A stretch of DNA of 64,000 nucleotides. It comes from Scilla litardierei (Eukaryota; Streptophyta; Magnoliopsida; Asparagales; Asparagaceae). Shown here in pieces: positions 31,304 to 43,849 of this stretch. The translations under genes and the position numbers were made by a program. Positions within the stretch are counted from its first letter, which is position 1. Every line of letters starts with the position of its first letter. A model generated the notes under the pieces. It ran no database searches and was not told the origin of the DNA. It worked only from the letters and a program-made list of their open reading frames with translations. The DNA lies in contig CM061142.1 in assembly GCA_030789695.1 (NCBI GenBank), forward strand, positions 143,439,637 to 143,503,636, given 5' to 3'.

Positions 31304-34234
31304 TGTCACGCCCCGCTTCCCAAAAATATGGAGGCGAAGCGTGAGAAGGTCGGCTCAGACTTGAAGCTACAAAGCTGCAAGTCCGATAAGCGTCAATCAA
31401 ATTTAAAACTACAGGTCCTTGCAACGCGAGCGAAACAAGATAATAATAATGAAATGAGACAAAAGAATAATCTCAGAATATCCATAAATATAAATTCCAA
31501 CATCGCAGAAAAGCCACCAGGCTAAAAGAAAAAGAGTCTAAAGGCCCAAACATGGCCAACGAAGTACAGCGTACAAAACAAAGGTGACACGCATCGACAA
31601 CTAACAACAAACCTAAAACAAAAGAAGGCTCAGCAAAGTCGCCAAGAAAGATCTCCGGCATCCACAAACCTCCTCCTAGGCAGACATGGACTCAGGCTCA
31701 GCGTCAGCAACACATCACGTACTCCGCAACGGTCTCTGGCTCAGGTCTAACATGTGACACCCAAAAGAGCAAGGGGCACATGTCAGCAAGTCTACAAGAG
31801 ACTTGTGCAAGGAAACTGAAAGTAGGTAAAGCAACCTAGCAGTTCTAGCATGAATGCAATGACATGGCAGTTTAAAGTAATGAGTGCAACAGGTAAGGTA
31901 AAGTAAATTAAAGTACGAGCATGGCATTTAAACATGGCATGGATGACAAGTATTGCATGAATCATTCACAAGACAAGTACAAGACAAGAAAAGTAAGCAC
32001 CTCGTGCACAGAGATTCCGTCTTCTGGCTAGAGGGCGGATCAGGCCACTCCTAAGCTCAGTTGACCGTTTATCCCTACCCCTCCACGTATATCGAGCCAG
32101 GGCCTTACCCCCGAACGTGAATGCTCGCTTCTGGATCACGAGCCAGGAAGTGTTTTTAACGAGTATGGCATAGGAGTGCACCTAGCCGGACCAGGAAACC
32201 GGGCATTGGCTTTTGACCAACACATGAGGCCCGTTTCCCCGGAAGTAGTATTCAAGGAGTACAAGTATTGTAGCGTGTGCTACGAATGCAACAATCAACT
32301 GGATGACATGTAGAATGCAATGCATGGCAGTTAAAAGTGCGTACAGATAAGAAAAGTAAACGTGACAGTGTAGTATACATGAACAACAAGTTTAAAGGGT
32401 TGGATCTAGCTTCGTTGTCAAGCTAGATCAATTAGGTGACGGATCTAGTTTCGTTGTCAAACTAGATCAAGTAGGCGTCTAGCCAGCTATCTTTTCACTG
32501 ACTAGTCTCTTTTACGCTGAAAACAAGGAAGTGGCCTAAAAACATGGCCCTACACAAGAGTTGGCAAGTTTCACTTGCCTGCAAGTACGACGTCTGAGCA
32601 CACCGTCCAATGAGTCCAAAAATCACAATTATCCTACGTGCACGAGTCCACCGGCCTAAAGTCCATATTATTAATCTTGATTAGTGAATTTAAAACATTT
32701 AAAATACTTTAAAAATACTGATTTTAGTCTTGATTAGCATGCATTGGGTTGGGGGTCCTAGGGGTGCAAAGCGTTACCTCAACACGACGTGAAAGCTACA
32801 CCGGCGTCGGGTAGCGACGCCGGGGGTTGGAATAAGAGGACGCGCTCCAAGTCCTGATTCCAATATAGTTTCCTCGCTGGAAAGTTCAGAGCATCAACCA
32901 GAGCGACAGTTCTAGATTCCAAAGCTAGCATGTGCGACGACGGGCTACGACATGTCGCAACATCGTGCACGGTGAATCGTCGGAGAGAAAGCACCTAGGT
33001 GGGGCCCACAGTAGTCCTAGGGACCTTTGGGGGACCCACAATACCTCTGGAGAACTTGAGGGGCCCACGATGGCAAGTGGTGTGACGGGTGCGGGGTTGC
33101 GACGTTGCTCTCGGTCGTACACAGCCAAATGCAGGGGGCTCCATCGGTCGGTGCGGGGGAACGGGCTTGTGCAACGCTTGGGGTGTGCAGCAATGCGGGG
33201 GAGCGCTTGGTTCTCTCGGTCGGAGGGGGGAGGCCATCGGTCGGGCACCATGGATGCGGGGAGCGCAGCGCTGCAACGTTGCAACATGGGGCTATGCGGG
33301 TGTGGGCGTCGGTCGGGCACGGAGCGATGCGGGGCGACGGAGCGGCTAGCGTTGCGGGGCTTGGTGCGGAGCGGGGATGCAGCTGTGCGGAGCGGGTCTC
33401 TCGGTCTGACCGAGGGACCCTCTCGGTCGGTGCGGTCGAACGGAGTGGGCGATAGCAGCGGGTGCGGAGCGATGTTGGTGCGGAGCGGGCAACCGGTCTG
33501 AGCGGGGAACGGAGCTGATTCCGTCGGTCATGCGGCAGCTGCTTGTCGCAACGTTGCGACGAATCGTCGCAACGTCAAATTTGGGTTTTGGGAGCGGCTA
33601 GGGTTATTTTCTTGCGAAAATAGGTCTTCCTAGAGGTTGTTTATATAGTGTAGAGGGGTTGACTAGGTCTAGGGCTAATCCTAATGAGATTAGGAGTTTA
33701 AAATAATTTAAAATTTGAAATCCAACTTCTCCAACTCACCCAAGGATTTGACCTGGTCCAAATGAGCTGGAAATTGGCTCAAAAATACTTTAATATGTTT
33801 AAAACTCAAATAAATTTTATTTAGCCGAAAATAATTTAAAAATTAATTATTAAAAATATTATAAAACTTGTTAAAAATATAAAAGTGGTCAAATGAACTC
33901 CAAAAATTATAAAATAAATATCGGGGTGATCGTGGTGACGAAAGTGAGCTAACTAAGAAGACAGATCTCAATTTCGACATCGGACGACGAAACTAAAAAT
34001 AGAAACGTCTCCTGTCAAAAGTGAGAATCGCCGTGTCTCATCGAGTAAGATTAAATTGTGGAAAAACGACTCGAGAAGTGTCGTTCCAAGATAGTGCCAC
34101 TATTTAATACTCTCAGAGACGTTCACAATGGCATATCACACGAAAGTGTTCACAAACAAACAAAGTCTAAAACAAACACGTGCACGGCCAAAAGCACGTG
34201 CACGAACAACGTACGACGAAAAGTGGTCGTTACA
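31304..34234 (-). repeat. 3' LTR of CV3 (2,931 bp)
   Basis: Collinear with 37844-40784 with only scattered differences. TATA box CTATATAAAC on the minus strand near 33650. A GC-rich block (about 32930-33600) contains perfect palindromes such as GTCGCAACGTTGCGAC (33545-33560) and CTCGGTCTGACCGAG (about 33400-33414). ORFs across this block have no recognisable protein. Confidence 0.92.
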
Positions 34235-35257
34235 TCCTCCCCACCTTAGAATAAAGTCCGTCCTCGGACTTTCTAATATAGCTAAGCGCTCTAGTAACTA
34301 CCCCAATCAAGTCATATTATAATTCAACCAGGTATAGTCATTACAAGTGCTTATATATGCACTAGGTAGTCAAACATTAATACTACCAACACGTATATAT
34401 ATTTATAAATATTCACATACGTTATAAATTTATACCTATTATAGCCAGTCAATTTCATACATGTATTTCAATCATATATATAAGCATACATTCCTTATAT
34501 CACTACTACTTACCTAAACACAAAACAATATTTCAGATACTCATATAAGGATAGTCTCACACTTAGCAAATACAATCATTGCTCTACCTATAGGTAGCTA
34601 CCTATGCACAAACATCAAGGGTATACTACCCTCTAATAGTTCCTAGTACACATCCAATACCAAACACATCAACTCATGTAGTCACACCATACCATTATTA
34701 ATCAAGTTTCACTATATATATATATATTCACCACTACTATAGTTTCACAATATATAGTCATTCAAATGCATGCAAATAGTTCACCATATATTCTCATCAC
34801 ATACGGTCATATAACTATATTTACGACACGCCACATATATCATAGTCATCAATTCCTATAACTAAGCACATACTTACCCGTGCATGGTGCACACCCATAC
34901 ACGCTAGCTTTTCATTCACGTATACCAATCATATCATTATATAACTACCACACATACACACCTAGTTTTAGCTAGTACACATACGTTCACACAGGCAAGT
35001 CCTTAGTAAATAACTATACCACAAGACCAACCCTATAACTATATACTGGTATAGCGACCCACAATCATGTGCGTAACACAACCAGGCACAAACACTTCTA
35101 TCTCTATGCATACATCAAGCATTGCTATATTCAACTGCAAACATACATTCAATATACTTAGAGTATACCCACTCAAGCTTGAGTGAGACTCAATACACAT
35201 ATCAGAATATTCTATATACGTAACACGGCATTCATACATATACCAATACCACTCCAT

Positions 35258-35261
<4 letters not shown>

Positions 35262-35296
<35 letters not shown>
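35262..35296. repeat. (TA)n microsatellite
   Basis: About 17 uninterrupted TA units. Confidence 0.95.
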
Positions 35297-35299
<3 letters not shown>

Positions 35300-37817
35300 T
35301 ACCAATACAACCATATGCATACCATAAGGCAATCACACTTAATATTTAGTCAGATAACACCCACATAGTTCAATCTAATTATATACCATAATAATAACAT
35401 TACAGACATCAGTACCCACATATTTATAATACCCTCCCTAGTACAAACATTCACCGTATAGTCACACATAAGTAATATTCCCACCATAGCCTACTACCTA
35501 TAATTAGTATACTAACACATCTATACGTACATAATTAAGATGTGCAATAGTCGTGTATACCTCACGGTATGCACGCATGCAACATCCCGCAAGAGCAAGC
35601 AATACCAATCAAATTTATAATTCTACTACCATATGTATATCACATATATACTCAGGCAACAAAACATAACTACTTACGTCTAAACACCTTATATATCTAC
35701 CTACGAGCACATACTCATACGCACTAATATATGGGTCACTCAATAGGCCTACTTTCTTATTTATACGTTCACCTATTATTATCACACCTAGATTACAAAT
35801 AGCTTTACCAATCATTTTATTTCAACCATTACACGTATCTCTAACTACATACACTCCATTAGATATCCTCACACTAATTCTCATCTACACGAGCATCTCA
35901 AGTATGGTATAGCTAACCACACACAACGCTATAAATACTATCACACAAGCAACCTTCATAATATTACGAACAACCCCGAGTATATACATATATATATATA
36001 TCACACAATAGCCAAACATTAATATACTATGGGGGTACACTCATTCAATCCCACGTACACAACTTAGGTACGTGCACTACGACACCTCACAAAGGTCCAA
36101 GGGTCTACTAACAACTAAGAGTTGACACAGACCATGACGAGCACTAAAGCCTAAGCAATGGAGGGAGGTCGAGGTTGAAAGCGTGACGAGGGAAGGATTG
36201 ATAAGCACGAGTTCAGATAGGACGAATGCAAGGGGACAGCCTGGTTAGACGAAACTTTGACTCAATGGTGATGTTTAGGTTGAGGGAAAAGGGAGATGTA
36301 GTGATACATACATAGGATATAGAAAAGAAGATAGTGTAAGTAGCACAAGCTAAAATACACCAAATTGAAAACTGTTGTACTTCAAAAAAAAATTGGAATT
36401 ACTCATCTGTATAAAATATTTGAAGATCGATAAAGCGAGTTGAAATAAGTTTGAGTCGAATATTCATAATAAGAGAAAATGTTTTATTGGTTTATATAAA
36501 ATCAATGTAAAAGGAAGTAAAATCATTTACACGAATATTAAGGACGAGGTTTTAGAAATCTTATACGTTACTAATTTAATATAATGTTGTCAAAAGTTTT
36601 GGAAAGTCAAAGAATGAAATCAAGTAACAGAAGAATTTAAACTCATGTTAAATACTTTCAAAACTCTAGGCTATGGAAAATTTAAAATGATCAATTTGAA
36701 ACTACTTTTAGGGAACTAGGGTTTACCAAAAATGAATAACCGATGTACACAAGGTTCTTAATATACGAGCACAACAAATCTGGTACGGATATAAGAATAA
36801 TTGAAAGTATGTATGGTGCACGGAAAAATAATATTAACTTAGTAGTGAAATTATCAAAAACTGTAGTAAAGTTTTAAAATCAAACTATGGAAAGTCTGGG
36901 CCAGGAATAGTAAAATTTTTTTTTTTAAAAAAATTTGAAATAGCGAAAACGATGAGCACAAAACCAACTGGCTAAAAGCTGAAATTCCATGTGACTTGAA
37001 AGTATATTAAAGTAAACACGACGTATCATTCGAATAACACAAATAAGAGGGAAAATTATAAATCGAATTGGGCAAGGCAAAAGTATGGTTCAAAGTAAAA
37101 TTAATATATGAAAGAACGACACATTTACATAAGTACGAAAAATATAGGCTGGGAAAATACCATAAGCTAGTATTCAAAAATTCCGACAAACGTTTTAAAA
37201 ATTTAATTCAATGAAGGAGTATGAAGTATAAGTATATTAAAATTTTGAACAAAATTAAACTTAGTGGAAGAGAAGATTGAAAAATACTCTCAGAAGGTTC
37301 AAGTTTTGTAATGGAGATGTTTGAAAATTGGCGACGATCGTCATGAGGCGATCTCATGAATCGAGGCAAGGAAATTGGTCGGATGATCAAATCATTCATA
37401 TGCCTAGGATATGGATCAGGAAAGTCTACGGAAACTCCTACGGTCGACCAACTAAAGATTAGGAACTAGGCGCTAAGACCTTCTAAGGGGCTGGACGGTA
37501 AAGAAATGCGTTCAGCTTGGCCCGAAATCGATGAACCCAAGCGAACGGCTAAAGGAAATTCTAGAAGTCTAATATGGTCAGGGGTAGACATGAACCACTA
37601 AGGTAACTCCTACGACGATTAGATCAATTGCTAGAAGGGGGTCTAACTATCAATCAGAGGCCTCTAACTAGCAAGCACAGACGTCTAACTGAGTCTTTTT
37701 ACCACCTAGTGTCGTAAGGAAACGACTAGACTCAGGGCTTATGACTCGAATGTTGCAATTTATTTAATGGACATTCCGTTATTATCGTTGTTTCGTTAAT
37801 TCGTAATTGCAAGACTG

Positions 37818-37835
37818 GACCTGCATGGGCCACCA
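37818..37835 (-). other. Primer binding site of CV3, complementary to tRNA-Ile(AAU)
   Basis: Minus strand TGGTGGCCCATGCAGGTC, eight bases from the LTR edge; identical to the CV1 and CV2 sites. Confidence 0.8.
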
Positions 37836-37843
37836 ACAAAACT

Positions 37844-40784
37844 TGTCACGCCCCGCTTCCCAAAAATATGGAGGCGAAGCGTGAGAAGGTCCGCTCAGAC
37901 TTGAAGCTACAAAGCTGCAAGTCCGATAAGCGTCAATCAAATTTAAAACTGCAGGTCCTTGCAACGCGAGCGAAACAAGATAATAATAATGAAATGAGAC
38001 AAAAGAATAATCTCAGAATATCCATAAATATAAATTCCAACATCGTAGAAAAGCCACTAGGCTAAAAGAAAAAGAGTCTAAAGGCCCTAACATGGCCAAC
38101 GAAGTACAGCGTACAAAACAAAGGTGACACGCACCAACAACTAACAACAAACCTAAAACAAAAGAAGGCTCAGCAAAGTCGCCAAGAAAGATCTCCGGCA
38201 TCCACAAACCTCCTCCTAGGCAGATATGGACTCAGGCTCAGCGTCGGCAACACATCGCATACTCCTCAACGGTCTCTGGCTCAGGTCTAACATGTGACAC
38301 CCAAAAGAGCAAGGGGCACATGTCAACAAGTCTACAAGAGACTTGTGCAAGGAAACTGAAAGTAGGTAAAGCAACCTAGAAGTTCTAGCATGAATGCAAT
38401 GACATGGCAGTTTAAAGTAATGAGTGCAACAGGTAAGGTAAAGTAAAGTAAAGTACGAGCATGGCATTTAAACATGGCATGGATGACAAGTATTGCATGA
38501 ATCATTCACAAGACAAGTACAAGACAAGAAAATTAAGCACCTCGTGCACAGAGATTCCGTCTTCTGGCTAGAGGGCGGATCAGGCCACTCCTAAGCTCAG
38601 TTGACCGTTTATCCCTACCCCTCCACGTGTATCGAGCCAGGGCCATACCCCCGAACGGGAATGCTCGCTTCTGGATCACGAGCCAGGAAGTGTTTTTAAC
38701 GAGTATGGCATAGGGGTGCACCTAGCCGGACCAGAAAACCGGGCATTGGCTTTTGACCAACACATGAGGCCCGTTTCCCCGGAAGTAGTATTCAAGGATT
38801 ACAAGTATTGTAGCGTGTGCTACGAATGCAACAATCAACTGGATGACATGTAGAATGCAATGCATGGCAGTTAAAAGTGTGTACAGATAAGGAAAGTAAA
38901 CGTGACAGTTTAGTATGCATGAACAACAAGTTTAAAGGGTTGGATCTAGCTTCGTTGTCAAGCTAGATCAATTAGGTGACGGATCTAGTTTCGTTGTCAA
39001 ACTAGATCAAGTAGGCGTCTAGCCAGCTATCATTTCACTGACTAGTCTCTTTTACGCTGAAAATAAGGAAGTGGCCTAAAAACATGGCCCTACACAAGAG
39101 TTGGCAAGTTTCACTTGCCTGCAAGTACGACGTCTGAGCACACCGTCCAATGAGTCCAAAAATCACAATTATCCTACGTGCACGAGTCCACCGGCCTAAA
39201 TCCATATTATTAATCTTGATTAGTGAATTTAAAACATTTAAAATACTTTAAAAATACTGATTTTAGTCTTGATTAGCATGCATTGGGTTGGGGGTCCTAG
39301 GGGTGCAAAGCGTTACCTCAACACGACGCGAAAGCTACACCGGCGTCGGGTAGCGACGCCGGGGGTTGGAATAAGAGGACGCGCTCCAAGTCCTGATTCC
39401 AATATAGTTTCCCCGCTGGAAAGTTCAGATCATCAACCGGAGCGACAGTTCCAGATTCTAAAGCTAGCACGTGTGAAGACTGGCTACGACGTGTCGCAAC
39501 GTCGTGCACGGCGAATCGTCGGAGAGAAAGTACCTAGGTGGGGCCCACAGTAGTCCTAGGGACCTTTGGGGGACCCACAATACCTCTGGAGAACTTGGGT
39601 TGCCCACGGTGGCAAGTGGTGCGACGGGTGCGTGGTTGCGACGTTTGCTCTCGGTCGTACACAGCCAAATGCGGGGGGCTCCATCGGTAGGTGCGGGGGA
39701 ACGGGCTTGTGCAACGCTTGGGGTGTGCAGCAGTGCGGGGGAGCGCTTGGTTCTCTCGCTCAGAGCGGGGGAGGCCATCGGTCGGGCACCTTGGATGCGG
39801 GGAGCGCAGCGCTGCAACGTTACAATGTTGCAACGCGGGGCGATGCGGGTGTGGGCGTCGGTCGGGCACGGAGCGATGCGGGGCGACGGAGCGGCTAGCG
39901 TTGCAGGGCTTGGTGCGGAGCGGGGATGCGGCTGTGCGGAGCGGGTCTCTCGGTCTGACCGAGGGACCCTCTCGGTCGGTGCGGTCGAACGGAGTGGGCG
40001 GCAGCAGCGGGTGCGGAGCGATGTTGGTGTGGAGCGGGCGACCGGTCTGAGTGGGGGAACGGAGCTGATTCCGTCGGTCGTGCGGCAGCTGCTTGTCGCA
40101 ACGTTGCGACGAATAGTCGCAACGTCAAATTTGGGTTTTGGGAGCGGCTAGGGTTATTTTCTTACGAAAATAGGTCTTCCTAGAGGTTGTTTATATAGTG
40201 TAGAGGGGTTGACTAGGTCTAGGGCTAATCCTAATGAGATTAGGAGTTTAAAATAATTTAAAATTTGAAATCCAACTTCTCCAACTCACCCAAGGATTTG
40301 ACCTTGTACAAATGAGCTGGAAATTGGCTCAAAAATTCTTTAATACGTTTAAAACTCAAATAAATTTTATTTGGCCGAAAATAATTTAAAAATTAATTAT
40401 TAAAAATATTATAAAACTTGTTAAAAATATAAAAGTGGTCAAATGAACTCCAAAAATTATAAAATAAATATCGGGGTGATTGTGGTGACGAAATTGAGCT
40501 AACTAAGGAGACAGATCTCAATTTTGACATCGGACGACGAAACTAAAAATAGAAACGTCTCCCGTCCAAAGTGAGAATCGCCACGTCTCATCGAGTAAGA
40601 TTAAATTGTGGAAAAACGACTCGAGAAGTGTCGTTCCAAGATAGTGCCACTATTTAATACTCTCAGAGATGTTCACAATGGCATATCACACGAAAGTGTT
40701 CACAAACAAACAAAGTCTAAAACAAACACGTGCACGGCCAAAAGCACGTGCACGAACAACATACGACGAAAAGTGGTCGTTACA
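37844..40784 (-). repeat. 5' LTR of CV3 (2,941 bp)
   Basis: Collinear with 31304-34234; carries the same TATA box (about 40199) and palindromes (GTCGCAACGTTGCGAC at about 40095-40110). Confidence 0.92.
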
Positions 40785-42374
40785 GCCTGCAAATCTTAAG
40801 AGCAAACACAATGGCAGCTAACTCCAAATCATGCGTCAGGTAATTCTTCTCATGAACCTTGAGCTGACGAGAAGCATAAGCCACAACATGCCCATGCTGA
40901 TGCAACACACAACCGAGACCCTTGCCAGAAGCATCACAAAAGATCTCAAATCCACCACTGCGATCAGGCACAACAAGAATAGGGGCAGTCGTCAACCTCT
41001 CCCTCAGAACACCAAAAGCATTCTCACAATCACCCGACCAAACAAAAGGTACATCCTTCCGCGTCAATCTGGTCATCGGCTCGGCAATACGGGAAATGTC
41101 CTTAATGAAATGCCGATAGTAACCAGCAATTCCAAGGAAACTCCGAATCTCAGATGCTGACGACGGAACAGGCCACTCTCTGATGGCCCTAATCTTCTCG
41201 GGATCCACTGAAATACCATCTCCAGTCACCACATGCCCGAGAAAAGCAACTCTGTCCAGCCAAAACTCGCACTTCGAAAACTTAGCATACAACCGATGCT
41301 TCCTCAAAATCTCTAACACCGTCCTCAAGTGCGAGGGATGCTCCTCCTCCGACTTCGAATAGATCAGAATGTCGTCAATAAAGATAACGACAAACTTATC
41401 CAAAAAGTCGTATAAAATCAGGTTCATCAGATTCATGAAAACTGCGGGTGCATTGGTTACACTGAAAGGCATAACCACAAACTCGTAGTGTCCATACTTC
41501 GTCCTGAACGCTGTCTTCGGAACATCTCCCTTCTTCACCTTCAACTGATGGTAACCACTCCTCAGATCCAACTTCGAAAACACCCTCGAACCTCCAAGCT
41601 GATCAAAAATATCATCGATGCGAGGCAACGGGTATTTATTCTTGATGGTCACCGCATTCAACTCCCGATAGTCCACGCACATGCGACGCGAACCATCCTT
41701 CTTCTTCACCAGCAGCACCGGTGCTCCCCACGGAGACACACTTGGATTGATATAACCCTTCTGCAAAAGCTCATCAAGCTGCTTCCGCAATTCCTCCAAC
41801 TCAGCGGGTGCCATATGATACGGCGCCTTCGAAATCTGCTGTGCTCCCAGAACAAGATCGATAGAAAATTCTAAAGCTCGATCAGGTGGCAAACCAGACA
41901 TCTCCTCGGGGAAGACGTCATCGAAATCACGCACCACACCTGGCCTCTCCAGCTCCATCTACATAGCCACAACCTCCACCGGCCTGGCCCGAAACCTGAC
42001 AGGACCAAGCGAGCTGCTACCATGGCTGAACTCAAATACTGGATGTCCGGGAATCTAGAACACCACCTTCTTCCTCCGACAGTCGATGGTAGCATAGAAG
42101 CTCGCAAGCGAATCCATCCCAAGAACTGCATCATAGTTGATGATGTCGTGGACAATGAAATCAGCGTAAAGCTCATGTCCACAGACCACCAACGAGCAAG
42201 AATAACAACCAAGATGCACTGAGACCACGCCATTCCCTGTGACGATATTTCAACTCTTGGGAAGAGGGGACGTCGACAAGGAATGCTTCTCCACGAAGCT
42301 CCGAGAAATAATGCACATCGATGCACCAGAGTCAAAGAGAACTCGTGCAGGAAATGTGCACACCAAAACCACAC
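40785..42374 (-). pseudogene. pol: Protease, RT and RNase H start of CV2 (split, three stops)
   Basis: Begins directly after the intron. Protease motif LFDSGASMCIIS near 42340. Three stops lie between there and 41960. From the Met codon at 41958 the frame is open for 392 codons: [10 protein letters not shown], the RT core with [27 protein letters not shown] and the intact catalytic [10 protein letters not shown], then the linker [11 protein letters not shown] and RNase H up to FALKI, where CV3 interrupts. Unlike CV1 the RT active site is preserved. It would copy element RNA into DNA inside the particle. Confidence 0.9.
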
Positions 42375-42487
42375 CTAACAAGCAATTAACAATCAAACCC
42401 TAGTCTAGCAAACAATCATGTTCAAGCAAATAACACAATCTAACAATCAAAACCAGCTAGGAAAGTAACAGCTAGATCGAGGTTTAC
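42375..42487 (-). other. 113-nt intron between gag and protease of CV2
   Basis: Minus strand: exon ...GTTATCGCAG, intron GTAAAC...CTTGTTAG, exon GTGTGGTTTTGG. It has canonical GT...AG ends, a T-rich 3' part and stops inside. Removing it joins GCA G+GT GTG into one frame (phase 1) leading to the protease. CV1 has its insert at the same position and phase (6504-6625). Confidence 0.75.
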
Positions 42488-43631
42488 CTGCGATAACCTC
42501 ATCCACAGCCTCGCTCTCCACAGCGGTCATCAGAAAAGCCTGCCTCATCGGCGGAATAGCCTGCTGAAAAGCCTGCCTTTGTGGAACAAGAGCTGCCCCA
42601 CGTCCAGCAGGAACAGACGCTCACTGCTGCAATGGCTGTGCTGCAACAGGTGCCCTCCGCAGCTGATTCGCATGCCGACAATCCTTTGCGACATGAGAAG
42701 CATCACCACAAACCAAACACTGGCCCAGAAACTTCCTACACTGATCCTTGATGTGTCCAGGCTTGCTGCAGAAATGGCAAGTCTTCTGAACAGGCCCTCC
42801 TGGCCTCTTGAACTGAGCTGGCTGATTAGGCTTGAAACCAGGCCTAACCACCGCCTTGGCCTGCTCCATAGGCCTCTTCCCAGCACCAGAAACATGTCCC
42901 CTCCTCTGACTCAGGTTCAGCTCCTGCCTCATCGCAGCGACCAGAACCTTCTGATAAGAGTCCAGATCAGAGGAAGACACAAAACTCTGGAGCTCCAAAG
43001 CAAGTCCCTGCAGGAACCTCTGAGCCCTCTCATCAGCATCCTGCACCATCTTCGGTGCGAACCGACTCAGCCTAGTGAACTCTTGGTGGTACAGGTCCAC
43101 CGTCAAGCTCCCTTGCTTCAGATCAATAAAGCGATGCAGCATCTCCTTCCAAGCAGCCTTCGGAAAGAACTCCTCATCAAACCTGGACTTAAAGGTAGTC
43201 CAAGCTATCGGCTCCACCAACATCTTCTCTTCCGCATCCCACCAGTTCCGAGCATTATCCTTGAGTTGCCTCTTCGCCAAATCAACCCATCCAGCCGGGG
43301 TGATCTTGGTCATCTTCAAGTTATCCTCAATATTCCGAATCCACTCATCGGCAGCCAGAGGACCCTCAGACCCATCAAAATATGCGGGACCCAGCTACCG
43401 AAATTGCTTTGCTTTCGGCTCGGAGCGAGGGGCATCCGGAAGTGCCCGGGCAGCTCGAGCAAGTGGAGCATTCTGGACTTGCAGGAGCACGCCCTGCTGC
43501 ACTTGCATCATCTGAAGCATCATCCGCATCATCTCTACATTGGTGGGTTTTTGCTCAGGCTCCTCATCATGAGGGGGCGCACCACGGGTGAATCGCCTTC
43601 CTGCACCACGGGTGAATCGCCTTCCTGCCAT
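42488..43631 (-). pseudogene. gag: Gag of CV2 (two stops)
   Basis: Starts at ATG 43631 (MAGRR). The N-terminus has a tandem duplication of GRRFTRGA. After a TAG near 43392 the gag core continues: NARNWWDAEEK, TTFKSRFDEEFFP, QGSLTV, then two zinc knuckles CHFCSKPGHIKDQC and CLVCGDASHVAKDC (about 42795-42685). A second stop near 42620 precedes a 40-codon open tail that reaches the intron. The two-knuckle layout matches the CV1 remnant. Confidence 0.88.
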
Positions 43632-43750
43632 CTAATGACACAGAAAACGAAGCAGATTAGACTCATAGCTTATGACTCGGACGTCGAACTTAGTTTATTG
43701 GACATTCTAACATTATTATCGTTATTCCGATAATCGCAGTTACAGAAGAG

Positions 43751-43768
43751 GACCTGCATGGGCCACCA
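43751..43768 (-). other. Primer binding site of CV2, complementary to tRNA-Ile(AAU)
   Basis: Minus strand TGGTGGCCCATGCAGGTC, eight bases from the LTR edge at 43777. Confidence 0.8.
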
Positions 43769-43776
43769 ACAAAACC

Positions 43777-43849
43777 TGGCATGCCCCGCTTCCCTAAAAT
43801 GGAGGCGAGACGTGAAATGGTCCGCACGAGAGTGGAGCTGTGAAGCCCC
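43777..43849 (-). repeat. Inner end of the 5' LTR of CV2
   Basis: 73 bp recognisably related to the CV3 LTR end (CCCCGCTTCCC, ATGGAGGCGA). CL1 interrupts it at 43850. Confidence 0.85.

Larger units (their letters stand above)
34235..37843 (-). other. Non-coding internal region of CV3
   Basis: 34235-36080 is AT-rich with endless variants of CACATATA-like words, including a (TA)n run at about 35262-35296. 36100-37750 is purine-rich on the plus strand with no conserved ORF. 37750-37843 is the leader and primer site (37818-37835). I see no gene remnant. Confidence 0.8.
31304..40784 (-). mobile_element. CV3: non-coding Gypsy element of the CV2 family, complete
   Basis: Two LTRs of 2,931 and 2,941 bp (31304-34234, 37844-40784) flank 3.6 kb without coding capacity. 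Minus-strand LTR ends are TGTAACGACC...GGCGTGACA; polypurine tract AAGGTGGGGAGGA beside 34234; tRNA-Ile-type primer site at 37835-37818. The leader after the primer site resembles that of CV2 (shared CGAGTCATAAGC and GAGTCTA), but where CV2 starts gag, CV3 has unrelated AT-rich DNA. Target duplicate: AGGC (4 of 5 bases) inside the RNase H of CV2. It must rely on proteins of relatives. Confidence 0.9.
30712..43849 (-). mobile_element. CV2: chromovirus-like Gypsy retrotransposon, split by CV3
   Basis: Minus-strand order: LTR edge (43849-43777, cut by CL1), tRNA-Ile-type primer site (43768-43751), leader, gag (43631-42488), intron (42487-42375), protease and RT (42374-40785), CV3, then the rest of RNase H and the integrase N-terminus (31303-30712) up to the gap. 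Same plan and same intron position as CV1 but less decayed. Its 3' LTR is not in view. Confidence 0.88.

Noticed and set aside
32925..33531. Several overlapping ORFs of 60-190 codons on both strands (also 39464-40151)
   Set aside because: GC-rich LTR sequence; many frames open at once, rich in Arg/Gly/Ser, no recognisable domain, not maintained between the two LTRs.
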